DNA from: an uncultured Pseudomonadota bacterium
GTDB lineage: Bacteria; Pseudomonadota; Gammaproteobacteria; Steroidobacterales; Steroidobacteraceae
NCBI GenBank assembly: GCA_937920275.1
Contig: CALGVD010000136.1
Span: 1 to 64,000, forward strand
Direction of reading: 5' to 3'
Length of the DNA stretch: 64,000 nucleotides
The position numbers and the translations under genes are program-made. The number at the start of each line of letters is the position of its first letter. Positions within the stretch are counted from its first letter, which is position 1. Below are positions 17,969-29,660 of the stretch, one piece after another. The notes under the pieces were generated by a model that saw nothing but the letters and a program-made list of their open reading frames with translations, was not told where the DNA came from and ran no database searches.

Positions 17969-18652
17969 TCAGCGGTAGGTCAGCAGCGAGCGCCGCTCCG
18001 GATGCTCGAGATGCGGCACCGTATTGAACGACAACAGGCTGGTGCGGGCGCCGTCGTACTGGATGCGGGTCACCGAGGAATTGTGCACCGACCACGAGAG
18101 CTTGACGGCCTCGCGGGGCGGCAGACCCAGCAAGTGCCCGACAGCCGCCCCCACGACACCCGCTGAGGTGCTGACGACCACTCGTCGGGAACGGCCCTCC
18201 CGGGCCATCACCTCGGCGATCGCGGCGGCCACGCGGTCGCTGAACGCCTGCCAGGGCTCCACGCCGGGTGCCTGAAGCTTGCCTTCCGCCCACAGCATGC
18301 CGACCTCCTCGAGGCGCCGCTGGAAGGCGCGCGGGTCGATGCGCTCGCCGCTACCGGGGTCGTGCAGCGCTGCACCGGTCGCGGCGGCATGGGCGCGGAT
18401 CAGTGACCCGGCCGAGTATTCGTTCAGCCCGTCCAGTTCGGTGACCGCCGTGCCGGTGGGCGCTGCCAGTATCTTCGCGGTGTCCCGCTGCCGGCGCAGC
18501 GTGCCGCTGTAGAGGGCGTGAGGGGCCTCGGCGACCCCGTGCAGATGGTCGCGCAGCAGGCCCACCTGCCGCTCACCCAGCGACGAGAGCAGGTCGTAGT
18601 CGGGCTGCCCGAAGGACGCTTGGCCGTGTCGGACGAGGTAGAGCGTGCTCAT
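17969..18652 (-). CDS. Histidine phosphatase family (phosphoglycerate mutase-like)
   Basis: STLYLVRHGQASFGQPDYDLLSSLGERQ (RHG motif). Confidence 0.88.
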   Translation of the reverse strand: MSTLYLVRHGQASFGQPDYDLLSSLGERQVGLLRDHLHGVAEAPHALYSGTLRRQRDTAKILAAPTGTAVTELDGLNEYSAGSLIRAHAAATGAALHDPGSGERIDPRAFQRRLEEVGMLWAEGKLQAPGVEPWQAFSDRVAAAIAEVMAREGRSRRVVVSTSAGVVGAAVGHLLGLPPREAVKLSWSVHNSSVTRIQYDGARTSLLSFNTVPHLEHPERRSLLTYR

Positions 18653-18744
18653 GCTGTGATTGTACAAGGCGAAGGTATCGCGCGGCGACCGCGCCTGCTG
18701 CGATGTTTGAGCGTCCCGCGGCCAGCGCGTACTATCGCCGGCGC

Positions 18745-19671
18745 ATGAACATCGGTCCTACGGAACCCCGCAGCGGCGCTGCATCGCCCGTCGATGCGTC
18801 CCCCGGGGGCTTGCGCCCGGCGTGGTGGGTGCGCGCGCTCGCCTCGTTGCCGCTGAGGGCGCTGCACGGGCTCGGCCGTGTCTTCGCGTTCCTCGCGACC
18901 CATGTCGTCCCGTACCGCCCCAAGGTCGTCCGCGAGAACTTGACGCGTGCCTTCCCGCAACTCGATGACGCCGGCCTGAAGGCGCTCACGCGCGATTACT
19001 ACCGCGGCTATGGCGATGTGATGGTCGAGATCGTCAAGTCCGCGAAGATCAAGCGCGAAGAGCTCCTCGATCGCATGGTTTTCAAAGATATCGAGCGGCT
19101 TCGCGCACCGCTTTCGACGGGGACGCCGGTGGTGCTCGTCGCGGCGCACCAATGCAATTGGGAATGGATCCTGTTGGCGCTGTCGGCCGCACTCGGTCAC
19201 CCGGTGGATGCGGCCTACAAGACCCTGACCGACCCGTGGGCCGATCGCGAGATGCGCGCGCTGCGCAGCCGTTTCGGGGCGCGCATGGTCGAATCGGGCA
19301 GGGTGATGCGCGATCTCATCGCGAATCGTCGCCAACCTCGCGTGATCGCGTTGGTGGCCGATCAAGAGCCGGTGGCGAGCGAGCGGCGTCATTGGACCCG
19401 CTTCCTCAACCGCGATACGGCCTTCTTCATGGGCCCCGAGGTGATCGCACAGACGCTCGGCTATCCGGTGTTCTTCGTCGCGACCCACCGCACGGGTCGT
19501 GGGCGCTACGAGACCCGGTTCGAACTGCTCTGGGCGCCGGGCGACACCGACGCTCCGGGCATCACCGAGCGGTTCGCGAGACGCGTGGAGCAGCAGATCC
19601 ACGAGGCGCCCGCCGACTGGCCCTGGTCCCACAAGCGCTGGCGGTTGTCCCGCCAGTCTTTGTCACCTTAA
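18745..19671 (+). CDS. LpxL/HtrB-like lipid A acyltransferase family protein
   Basis: VVPYRPKVVRENLTRAFP, HX4E motif AAHQCNWEW, ALVADQEPVASERRHWTRFLNRDTAFFMGPEVIAQTLGYPVFF. Confidence 0.85.
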   Translation: MNIGPTEPRSGAASPVDASPGGLRPAWWVRALASLPLRALHGLGRVFAFLATHVVPYRPKVVRENLTRAFPQLDDAGLKALTRDYYRGYGDVMVEIVKSAKIKREELLDRMVFKDIERLRAPLSTGTPVVLVAAHQCNWEWILLALSAALGHPVDAAYKTLTDPWADREMRALRSRFGARMVESGRVMRDLIANRRQPRVIALVADQEPVASERRHWTRFLNRDTAFFMGPEVIAQTLGYPVFFVATHRTGRGRYETRFELLWAPGDTDAPGITERFARRVEQQIHEAPADWPWSHKRWRLSRQSLSP

Positions 19672-19730
19672 GACCCTGTAACTTTAGTCCGCTTGTAGGC
19701 CGTTGGATGATGCCGGAGAAAGCCGCCCCC

Positions 19731-20459
19731 ATGAACGATCTGTCGACTCCGCGACCGCCTGCCGTGTCGGTGGTGATCCCGGTCTGCAACGAGGTCGACA
19801 ACGTCGGACCCTTGGCGCGCGAGATCGTCGCCGCGTTGCAGTCCGACACCTTCGAGATCCTGTTCGTCGATGATGGCAGCACGGACGGTACGGCCGAGGC
19901 CTTGCAGCGCTTGCGCGAGGAGATCCCGCAGTTGCGGGTGTTGCGACACTCGTTCCGCAGCGGCCAGAGCGCCGCGGTCTGCTCGGGTGTGCGTCTCGCG
20001 CGTGCCGCGTGGGTCGCTACGCTCGATGGTGACGGCCAGAACGATCCCGCCGACATCCCCGCCTTGCTCGCGGCGCGCGGGTCGGCGGATCTCGTGATGG
20101 GCAACCGCGTACAACGGCGCGATACCTGGTTGCGCCACGCGCAGTCACGCGTGGCCAACGGTGTGCGCGGCTGGCTGCTCGGTGACGGAACGCCCGACAC
20201 CGGTTGCGGCATCAAGGTGATGCATCGCGAGACGTTCATGGAACTACCGCGGTTCGATCACATGCACCGTTTCCTGCCGGCACTTTTTTTGCGCGCCGGT
20301 AAACGCGTGGTATCGGTGCCGGTGCGGCATCGCTCACGCGAGCACGGCGCCTCGAAATACGGATTGTTCGACCGCCTGTGGGTCGGCATCGTCGATATCT
20401 TCGGCGTGATGTGGCTGCGCCGCCGCTTCAAGCCAGGCCTCACAGTGCGCGAAGACTAG
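19731..20459 (+). CDS. Glycosyltransferase family 2 (DPM1/ArnC/RgtE-like polyprenyl-phosphate glycosyltransferase)
   Basis: VSVVIPVCNEVDNVGPLAREIVAAL, ILFVDDGSTDGTAEAL, ATLDGDGQNDPADIPAL, HRSREHGASKYGLFDRLWVGIVDIFGVMWLRRR. Confidence 0.88.
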   Translation: MNDLSTPRPPAVSVVIPVCNEVDNVGPLAREIVAALQSDTFEILFVDDGSTDGTAEALQRLREEIPQLRVLRHSFRSGQSAAVCSGVRLARAAWVATLDGDGQNDPADIPALLAARGSADLVMGNRVQRRDTWLRHAQSRVANGVRGWLLGDGTPDTGCGIKVMHRETFMELPRFDHMHRFLPALFLRAGKRVVSVPVRHRSREHGASKYGLFDRLWVGIVDIFGVMWLRRRFKPGLTVRED

Positions 20460-20475
20460 TCAACCGGAGCCGATC

Positions 20476-20757
20476 ATGCAAAGTGGCGAGACCTTGATCT
20501 GGATCATCATCGGCTTCACCGGGCAGGCGCTGTTCTCCGCGCGGTTCATCGTCCAGTGGCTGGCGAGCGAGCGGGTCAAGCGCAGCATCATCCCCACCGC
20601 GTTCTGGTATTTCAGCCTCGCGGGTGGCGTCACGCTGCTCGCCTACGCGATCCACAAGCAGGATCCGGTGTTCATCGCGGGGCAGGGGCTCGGCCTGATC
20701 GTCTACCTGCGCAACCTGTACCTCATCCGTTCCGGCCGCCGAAAGGTCGAGGAGTGA
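20476..20757 (+). CDS. Lipid-A-disaccharide synthase N-terminal domain (LABN) membrane protein, RgtF-like
   Basis: 93 aa: IIIGFTGQALFSARFIVQWLASERVKRSIIPTAFWYFSLAGGVTLLAYAIHKQDPVFIAGQGLGLIVYLRNLYLI. Confidence 0.85.
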   Translation: MQSGETLIWIIIGFTGQALFSARFIVQWLASERVKRSIIPTAFWYFSLAGGVTLLAYAIHKQDPVFIAGQGLGLIVYLRNLYLIRSGRRKVEE

Positions 20758-22481
20758 ACATCGACCGGCAGGCGAGGTGGACCGACCTCGCGTGGATCGG
20801 GCTCGCGTTCCTCGCCTTCATCTTCGTCGGGTTCGGGCTGCGCGATCCCTGGCCTGCCGATGAGCCGCGTTTCGCCGCGGTGGCGCTCGATATGCTGCGC
20901 TCCGGCGATTGGCTCATCCCGCGGGTCGGCGGCGATCTCTACCAAGACAAGCCGCCGCTGCATTTCTGGCTGATCGCCGCGAGCTTGCAGCTGACAGGCG
21001 ATCTGCGTTCGGCGTTCCTATTGCCCTCGATGATCGCATCGCTCGGGACCTTGCTGCTCGTCTACGACCTCGGTCGGCGGCTGCATGGCCGAGAGGCTGG
21101 GCTGGCGGCCGCCCTCACGCTCGCGTGCTGCGTGCAGTTCGTGAAGGTCACGCGCGGCGCGCAGATCGATGCGACATTGGTGTTCTGGATCACGCTCGCG
21201 CTCTGGGCGTTCGGGCGCCACCTGCTCGAGGCGCCGCGCGCTTCATGGGTGCTGCTCGGCGGCGCAGCCGCAGGCCTCGGTGTCATCGCCAAGGCTGTGG
21301 GCTTTCTCGCGCTCCTGATCTGGCCGCTCGCCTGGCTGCTGTCGCGGCGGCGCGCCGCGTCCGGGCCGCAGGGCGTTCCGTCGGCCGGATCGCAGCGCCC
21401 GGTGTACGCGCTGTTGTCGCTGCTGGCGTTCGTCGCAATGATCGCCGCGTGGTTGGTGCCGATGCTGATGCGGGTCGCGGCGTCGGGTGACCCGGCGCTG
21501 GAAGCTTATCGCGACGAGCTGCTGTTCCAGCAGACCGTCACGCGTTTCGCGGCCGCATGGCATCACCTGCGGCCGTGGTACTACTACTTGGTCGAGGTCA
21601 TCCCAGCGCTTTGGTTGCCCTTGTCCGCCTTGCTCTTCTGGCTGTGGCGGCCTTGGCGCGAGGACTGGCGCAACGGGCGTTTGGCCACGCTTCTGCCCTT
21701 GGGTTTCGCCGTATTGGTGGTGCTGTTCTTTTCGCTCAGCGCGGGTAAGCGGGGCGTCTATGCGCACATCGCCTTGCCGGCGCTGGCGTTGGCGGCTGCA
21801 CCGCATCTGCCGGGGCTGTTCCGTCGTGCCGGGGTCGGGCGGCTGTCGCTCGTCTTGGCTGCCTTGTTGGTGGTGCCCGGTCTGGTGTTCGTGGCAGGTT
21901 CCATGGCGGGACTGCCGAAGCTGCGCGAGTGGCTGGGTGAGGTGGCGCTCGAGTCGACCCTGCCGCTTTGGCTCTATGCCGGTGCGTCGTTCATCGTCTG
22001 GTGCGCTTGCCTTCGCTGGCGGCCGTTGTTCGCATGGCCAGCGGTGCTCGCCTGTCTGACTCTGACCTGGGGGGTGGGCATCGCGCCGCAGATCAACGCC
22101 GAGCGCTCCGCCTCGGGGTTCGTCGCGGCGATGCTCGACCGGGCGCCGCGCGATCGCGAACTCGGGATGCTGGGCTACAAGGAGCAGTTCCTGTTGTACC
22201 TCGACCGGGAGGTGGTCAACTTCGGACACGCTCGCTGGCGGGAAGGGCAGGCGGAATCCAACGATGCCGCACGCTGGTTGGCCGATGACCCGAGGCGGGT
22301 GTTGCTCGTGCCGGAGCCCTTGCTGGCGCCGTGTTTCGAGGCGAACCGTCGCAGGCTTGCGGGGCGCAGCAGCGACGACGATTGGTATCTCGTGGAAGGC
22401 TCGCCGCTGGCGGCGTGTGCGGCGCTCGGTGATCCGCAGCGCGCGATCCGCTATCGGGGACCGCGCGCTGCGACACCTTAG
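20754..22481 (+). CDS. GT39-type glycosyltransferase (ArnT/RgtA-like), membrane
   Basis: GLRDPWPADEPRFAAVALDMLRSGDWLIPRVGGDLYQDKPPLHFWLIAASLQL followed by many TM segments; GTGA overlap with the LABN gene. Confidence 0.87.
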   Translation: MNIDRQARWTDLAWIGLAFLAFIFVGFGLRDPWPADEPRFAAVALDMLRSGDWLIPRVGGDLYQDKPPLHFWLIAASLQLTGDLRSAFLLPSMIASLGTLLLVYDLGRRLHGREAGLAAALTLACCVQFVKVTRGAQIDATLVFWITLALWAFGRHLLEAPRASWVLLGGAAAGLGVIAKAVGFLALLIWPLAWLLSRRRAASGPQGVPSAGSQRPVYALLSLLAFVAMIAAWLVPMLMRVAASGDPALEAYRDELLFQQTVTRFAAAWHHLRPWYYYLVEVIPALWLPLSALLFWLWRPWREDWRNGRLATLLPLGFAVLVVLFFSLSAGKRGVYAHIALPALALAAAPHLPGLFRRAGVGRLSLVLAALLVVPGLVFVAGSMAGLPKLREWLGEVALESTLPLWLYAGASFIVWCACLRWRPLFAWPAVLACLTLTWGVGIAPQINAERSASGFVAAMLDRAPRDRELGMLGYKEQFLLYLDREVVNFGHARWREGQAESNDAARWLADDPRRVLLVPEPLLAPCFEANRRRLAGRSSDDDWYLVEGSPLAACAALGDPQRAIRYRGPRAATP

Positions 22482-22507
22482 ATCAGTCGGCGATCAGTCG
22501 GCAGCGT

Positions 22508-23092
22508 TCAGAATGGCAGCCCGTGCGCCGAGCCGCTCATGCAGAGCAGCATCGGGAAGGACAGCAGGAAATTCACGCGGGAGGTGAGGGTGGCGGTGCG
22601 CCGGGCCTTGGCCTTCTCTTCATCGGTCGCCGCCACAAGCCCGATGACCTTCTTCTGGTTCGGCCAGATGATCGCCCAGACATTGAACAGCATGATGGTG
22701 CCGAGCCACACACCGATGCCGAGCACGACGCTGCCTTCGCGGAAGAGGAAGGCGTCGAGGAACCGGCCGCCGAGCAGCCAGACGCCGGTCAGGAAGGTGG
22801 CGACTGCCGTCCAGCGGAACCAGAGCAGGGCGCGCGGCGCCACATATTTTACGATGCCCGCTCCGCCCGGTCCGCCCTTGTCGGCGTTCGCGGCGGCGAG
22901 CGCCGGGATCTGCGCGACGTTGAAGTAGTACAGGAGGCCGATCCAGAAGATGCCTGTGACGATGTGCAGCCAGCGCCCGAGGCTCAGATGGGAGAAATCT
23001 CCGCCCGGGGTCGATGGCAGCAACATGACGATGACCGAGAACACGACACCCAGCGTGACGGTGGTGCCGACGCTGTCGAGGGGATTCTTCAT
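22508..23092 (-). CDS. PuuD-like membrane protein (urate hydroxylase N-terminal membrane-domain family)
   Basis: SLGRWLHIVTGIFWIGLLYYFNVAQIPAL, APRALLWFRWTAVATFLTGVWLLGG, GIGVWLGTIMLFNVWAIIWPNQKKVIGL. Confidence 0.7.
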   Translation of the reverse strand: MKNPLDSVGTTVTLGVVFSVIVMLLPSTPGGDFSHLSLGRWLHIVTGIFWIGLLYYFNVAQIPALAAANADKGGPGGAGIVKYVAPRALLWFRWTAVATFLTGVWLLGGRFLDAFLFREGSVVLGIGVWLGTIMLFNVWAIIWPNQKKVIGLVAATDEEKAKARRTATLTSRVNFLLSFPMLLCMSGSAHGLPF

Positions 23093-23179
23093 TTGGGGCT
23101 CCGGGAGAGAGGGGCGACGGATTTGAAGAATACGGTGCGACCCCGCATAATTCAACGCATTCCCACCCCGGACGGAGCC

Positions 23180-23392
23180 ATGGACGGACAGGATCCCACT
23201 GTTTCGGAGCAGACGACTCGCGCGCGGCCGATGTCCCCGTGCATCAGCGTCTGCGCGCTCGACGCCGTCGGGCATTGCTCGGGTTGCCTGCGCACGCGTG
23301 ACGAGATCGCCGGTTGGATGCGCATGTCACCTGCTCAGCAGTGGGGCCTGCTCGAGACCCTCGATCAGCGTCGCCGCGCGCGCCGCGCCTGA
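23180..23392 (+). CDS. DUF1289 family protein
   Basis: MSPCISVCALDAVGHCSGCLRTRDEIAGWMRMSPAQQWGLLETL. Confidence 0.85.
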   Translation: MDGQDPTVSEQTTRARPMSPCISVCALDAVGHCSGCLRTRDEIAGWMRMSPAQQWGLLETLDQRRRARRA

Positions 23393-23430
23393 GCCGACGC
23401 AACATACAAACTTTCCCAGGAGACCACCCC

Positions 23431-23748
23431 ATGAGCATCGAACAACGCATCAAAGACCAGCTCGCGGCGGCGCCGGTCATCCTCTTCATGAAAGGCACCC
23501 CCGATTTCCCGCAATGCGGTTTTTCGGCGCAGACCGTGGGCGCACTGCGGGCCTGCGGGGCGCGCTTCCAGACCGTCAACATCCTCGAGGACCAGGAACT
23601 GCGCGAAGGCCTGAAGCGCTACTCGAGCTGGCCGACCTTCCCGCAGCTCTACCTCAAAGGTGAGCTTGTCGGCGGCTGCGACATCGCACTCGAGATGTAC
23701 CACAGCGGCGAACTCAAGAAAGCCCTCGAGGAAGTCGGCGCGGTCTGA
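23431..23748 (+). CDS. grxD: Monothiol glutaredoxin, Grx4 family
   Basis: APVILFMKGTPDFPQCGFSAQTV, YSSWPTFPQLYLKGELVGGCDIALEMYHSGEL. Confidence 0.95.
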   Translation: MSIEQRIKDQLAAAPVILFMKGTPDFPQCGFSAQTVGALRACGARFQTVNILEDQELREGLKRYSSWPTFPQLYLKGELVGGCDIALEMYHSGELKKALEEVGAV

Positions 23749-23756
23749 GCCGCCCG

Positions 23757-23798
23757 AAAAACTTGGCGCAGTCCGCCTTGGTCCGGCGGGTGCTGCGC
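23757..23798 (-). terminator. Rho-independent-like terminator downstream of rnt
   Basis: Reverse strand: GCGCAG...CCGCC-loop-GGCGG...CTGCGC hairpin followed by CAAGTTTTT. Confidence 0.55.
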
Positions 23799-24526
23799 TA
23801 CGGGGTGTTCTCGTCCGCCACCGGTGAGGTCGGATCGATGCCGAGCGTCGCTGGCAGGTCATCGTGCCAACCGAGCGCGCGCGCCTTGGCCTCAGCCTCG
23901 AAAAAGCTGGGCAGGCAGAAATTGCAGACTTTGCAGAAGATATCCGCCGTGCGCTCTGCATCGTAGGCCGCGGCATGTGCGGCCTGAGAATCCCAGGCCA
24001 GCCCGCTCGCCATCGTCGCTTTGGCCAGCACGGTCTGCCCGAGCGCCGCGCCCGCCAGTGTCACCGTGTCGAAGGTCGAGAACGGGTGGAAGGGGTTGCG
24101 CTTGATGTCCGCTCGGGCGACGGCGGCATTGAGGAATCCGAGATCGAAGGAGGCGTTGTGGCCCACCAGGATCGCCCGCTTGCAGCCATGGCGTTTCACC
24201 GCCTCGCGTACTTCTTTGAAGATACGGTTGAGCGCGTCCTTCTCGTCGATGGCGGGACGCAGCGGGTGGAACGGGTCGATGCCCGTCACCGCGAGCGAGG
24301 CCGGTTCGATGTTGGAACCCGCGAACGGCTTCACATGGAAGGAGTGCGTCTCGCCCCGTGACAGCGTCCCGTCGGGACCGATCTCGATGAACACCGCCGC
24401 GATCTCCAGCAAGGCATCACGGGCGGCGTTCAGACCGCCCGTCTCGACATCCACCACCACGGGCAGGAAGTTGCGGAAGCGCCTCGCAAGGGGCAGTTGG
24501 GCCGCGCGCTCGATGGGCTCGTTCAC
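23798..24526 (-). CDS. rnt: Ribonuclease T
   Basis: [85 protein letters not shown] start overlapping pyrC stop. Confidence 0.92.
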   Translation of the reverse strand: MNEPIERAAQLPLARRFRNFLPVVVDVETGGLNAARDALLEIAAVFIEIGPDGTLSRGETHSFHVKPFAGSNIEPASLAVTGIDPFHPLRPAIDEKDALNRIFKEVREAVKRHGCKRAILVGHNASFDLGFLNAAVARADIKRNPFHPFSTFDTVTLAGAALGQTVLAKATMASGLAWDSQAAHAAAYDAERTADIFCKVCNFCLPSFFEAEAKARALGWHDDLPATLGIDPTSPVADENTP

Positions 24527-25563
24527 GAGACGACCTGTCGCCAGCGCAGCGTGCCGTTGGCGCGCATCGGCACGACGAACTCGGTCCCGCCCAACGGGTA
24601 GATTGCAGGCGGAGACCATTCCTGACGGACCAATGTGACCGTGCCCGCATTGCGCGGCAAGCCATAGAAATCAGGCCCGAAGTCTGCTGCGAAGGCCTCT
24701 AGGCGGTGCAGGGCGCCGGCATCCTCGAACACCTCGGCGTAGAGTTCGAGCGCGGCGTGCGCCGAGTACATCCCGGCACAGCCGCATTCGCTCTCTTTTG
24801 AGCGACGATCGTGCGGTGCGCTGTCGGTACCGAGGAAAAAGCGGGGCTCGCCTGCGGTCGCTGCCTCGATGAGCGCTTCGCGATCCGCTTGCGTCTTCAG
24901 CACCGGCAGACAATAGAAATGCGGCCGTAGCCCGCCGCGGAACAGGTCGTTGCGGTTGTGCAGCAGGTGTTGCGGGGTGATCGTCGCAGCGATGCCGGCA
25001 CGGGCACCGCGGACGAACGCGACGGCGGCGCGGGTCGTGATGTGTTCGAACACCACGCGCAGCCGCGGGTGACGCTCCGCCATCGGTGCGAGGATGTCGT
25101 CGATGAAACGCTGCTCGCGATCGAACACATCGACCTGCTCGTGCGTGACCTCGCCGTGGACCTGAAGCACCACGCCGAGCTCGGCCATGCGCGCCAACAC
25201 CTCATCCACGCGTCGTACATCGGTGACGCCCGAGTCCGAATTCGTCGTCGCCCCGGCCGGATACATCTTGAACCCGGCGACGATCCCGCTGGCCTGCGCC
25301 CGGTCGACCTCATCGGTCGGGGTGTTGTCGGTGAGGTAGAGGGTCATCAACGGCTCGAAGTCCGAACCCGCTGGACGCGCCGCGAGGATGCGATGCCGAT
25401 AGGCGGCCGCGAGGGCGGTGGTGGTGACGGGTGGCTTGAGGTTGGGCATCACGATCGCCCTGGCGAACTGGCGCGCGGTATGCGGCAGCACCGCCGCGAG
25501 TGCTGCGCCGTCGCGCAGATGCAGATGCCAGTCATCCGGTCGGCGCAGGGTGAGGAGATCGGT
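24523..25563 (-). CDS. pyrC: Dihydroorotase
   Basis: [76 protein letters not shown]. Confidence 0.95.
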   Translation of the reverse strand, partial: TDLLTLRRPDDWHLHLRDGAALAAVLPHTARQFARAIVMPNLKPPVTTTALAAAYRHRILAARPAGSDFEPLMTLYLTDNTPTDEVDRAQASGIVAGFKMYPAGATTNSDSGVTDVRRVDEVLARMAELGVVLQVHGEVTHEQVDVFDREQRFIDDILAPMAERHPRLRVVFEHITTRAAVAFVRGARAGIAATITPQHLLHNRNDLFRGGLRPHFYCLPVLKTQADREALIEAATAGEPRFFLGTDSAPHDRRSKESECGCAGMYSAHAALELYAEVFEDAGALHRLEAFAADFGPDFYGLPRNAGTVTLVRQEWSPPAIYPLGGTEFVVPMRANGTLRWRQVVS

Positions 25564-25599
25564 CATGAGAGCCGTCAGCACCAAACCGTGAAGGACTTC

Positions 25600-25650
25600 A
25601 TGTTAACACATCGCACGCGGGTACCCGGGACGACGGCAGCAAGTTAACAT
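25600..25650. promoter_or_regulatory. Inverted repeat ATGTTAAC...GTTAACAT in the pyrC/aceE divergent region
   Basis: ATGTTAAC 25600-25607 and its exact reverse complement 25643-25650. Confidence 0.4.
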
Positions 25651-25684
25651 ACCCTTTTTCACAGATCTCTCGGCAGGCAATGGC

Positions 25685-28360
<2,676 letters not shown>

Positions 28361-28369
28361 GGCTGCACC

Positions 28370-29650
28370 GTGCCCCAGATCGATATCCGCGTACCTGACC
28401 TCGGCAGCTTCAAAGATGTCGCCGTCATCGAGTTGTTGGTCGCCCCGGGCGATACGATCGAGGTGGACACCCCGATCGCCACGCTCGAGACCGACAAGGC
28501 CACCATGGATGTGCCTTCGAGCGCTGCCGGCAAGGTCGTGGCCCTGCATCTCAGCCGCGGCATGAAGATGAACTCCGGCGATCTCGTCGCCACGATCGAG
28601 ACGGCCGCGGTTGCCGTTGTCGCCTCCGCGCCGCCCGCGGTCGCAGTGGTGGCTGCGCCGCCCGCATCGATGACCGCGGCACCGCCCGCAGCGGGCGCCG
28701 ATATGCGTCGGGACCTTGCTCCGATCGACGGGACGGGTTCCCTGGGCGCGCACGCGGGGCCTTCGGTCAGGCGGCTCGCCCGTGAACTCGGCGTCGATCT
28801 GTCGCGCGTCCCGGGCAGCGGCATCAAGGGTCGCATCAGTCACGAGGACGTCAAGGCCTGGGTCAAGCGGGCGCTGAGCGGTGCGCTGGCACCCGCCGCC
28901 CCAGCGTTGCCCAAGCTGCCGGTGGTCGATCATGCCGCGTTCGGGCCGGTGGAGACGCGGCCGCTGTCGCGCGTGCAGCGCATCTCCGGTCCGCGGTTGC
29001 AGGCGTCGTGGATCAACATCCCGCATGTCACGCAGTTCGACGAGGCCGACATCACCGATCTCGAGGCCCTGCGCCAGGCGCTGAAGCCCGAGGCCGCTGC
29101 TCAAGGGGTCAAGCTCACGCCGCTCGCGTTCGTGGTCGCGGCCTGTGTCCGTGCGTTGCAGGAGTTCCCGGGCTTCAACGCCTCGTTGGACGAGTCGGGG
29201 CAGAACCTGGTCTTCAAGAAATACTTCAACTTGGGGTTCGCCGCCGACACGCCGCAAGGGCTGATGGTGCCGGTCATCCGCGACGCTGACCGCAAAGATA
29301 TCTATGCGATCGCGCGTGACCTCGCGGCGCTTTCCGAGCGTGCCCGCAGCGGCAAGCTCGCGGCAGCCGACATGCAAGGCGGGTGTTTCACGGTCTCGAG
29401 TCTGGGAGGGATCGGCGGCACTGCGTTCACGCCCATCATCAATCCGCCCGAAGTCGCGATCCTCGGCGTATCGCGCTCGGTGATGCGGCCTGTCTGGCGC
29501 GACGGCGCGTTCGTCCCACGGCTGATGCTGCCGTTGTCCTTGTCCTACGATCACCGTGTCATCGACGGTGCTGCCGGCGTGCGCTTCACGAGCGGGCTCG
29601 CCCGTCGACTCGCCGAGCCCGCCGCCCTCGTCGCAGCGGCCACAGCCTGA
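28370..29650 (+). CDS. aceF: Dihydrolipoamide acetyltransferase (PDH E2), single lipoyl domain
   Basis: Lipoyl motif ETDKATMDVPSSAAG; E3-binding-like PSVRRLARELGVDLSRVPGSGIKGRISHEDV; catalytic SYDHRVIDGAAGVRF. Confidence 0.95.
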   Translation: MPQIDIRVPDLGSFKDVAVIELLVAPGDTIEVDTPIATLETDKATMDVPSSAAGKVVALHLSRGMKMNSGDLVATIETAAVAVVASAPPAVAVVAAPPASMTAAPPAAGADMRRDLAPIDGTGSLGAHAGPSVRRLARELGVDLSRVPGSGIKGRISHEDVKAWVKRALSGALAPAAPALPKLPVVDHAAFGPVETRPLSRVQRISGPRLQASWINIPHVTQFDEADITDLEALRQALKPEAAAQGVKLTPLAFVVAACVRALQEFPGFNASLDESGQNLVFKKYFNLGFAADTPQGLMVPVIRDADRKDIYAIARDLAALSERARSGKLAAADMQGGCFTVSSLGGIGGTAFTPIINPPEVAILGVSRSVMRPVWRDGAFVPRLMLPLSLSYDHRVIDGAAGVRFTSGLARRLAEPAALVAAATA

Positions 29651-29660
29651 GGTGTCCGTC

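Noticed and set aside
20283-20290. T7 run in the GT2 gene as programmed slippage site
   Set aside because: Explained by codons CTT TTT TTG (L-F-L) in a conserved frame; no alternative product of note.
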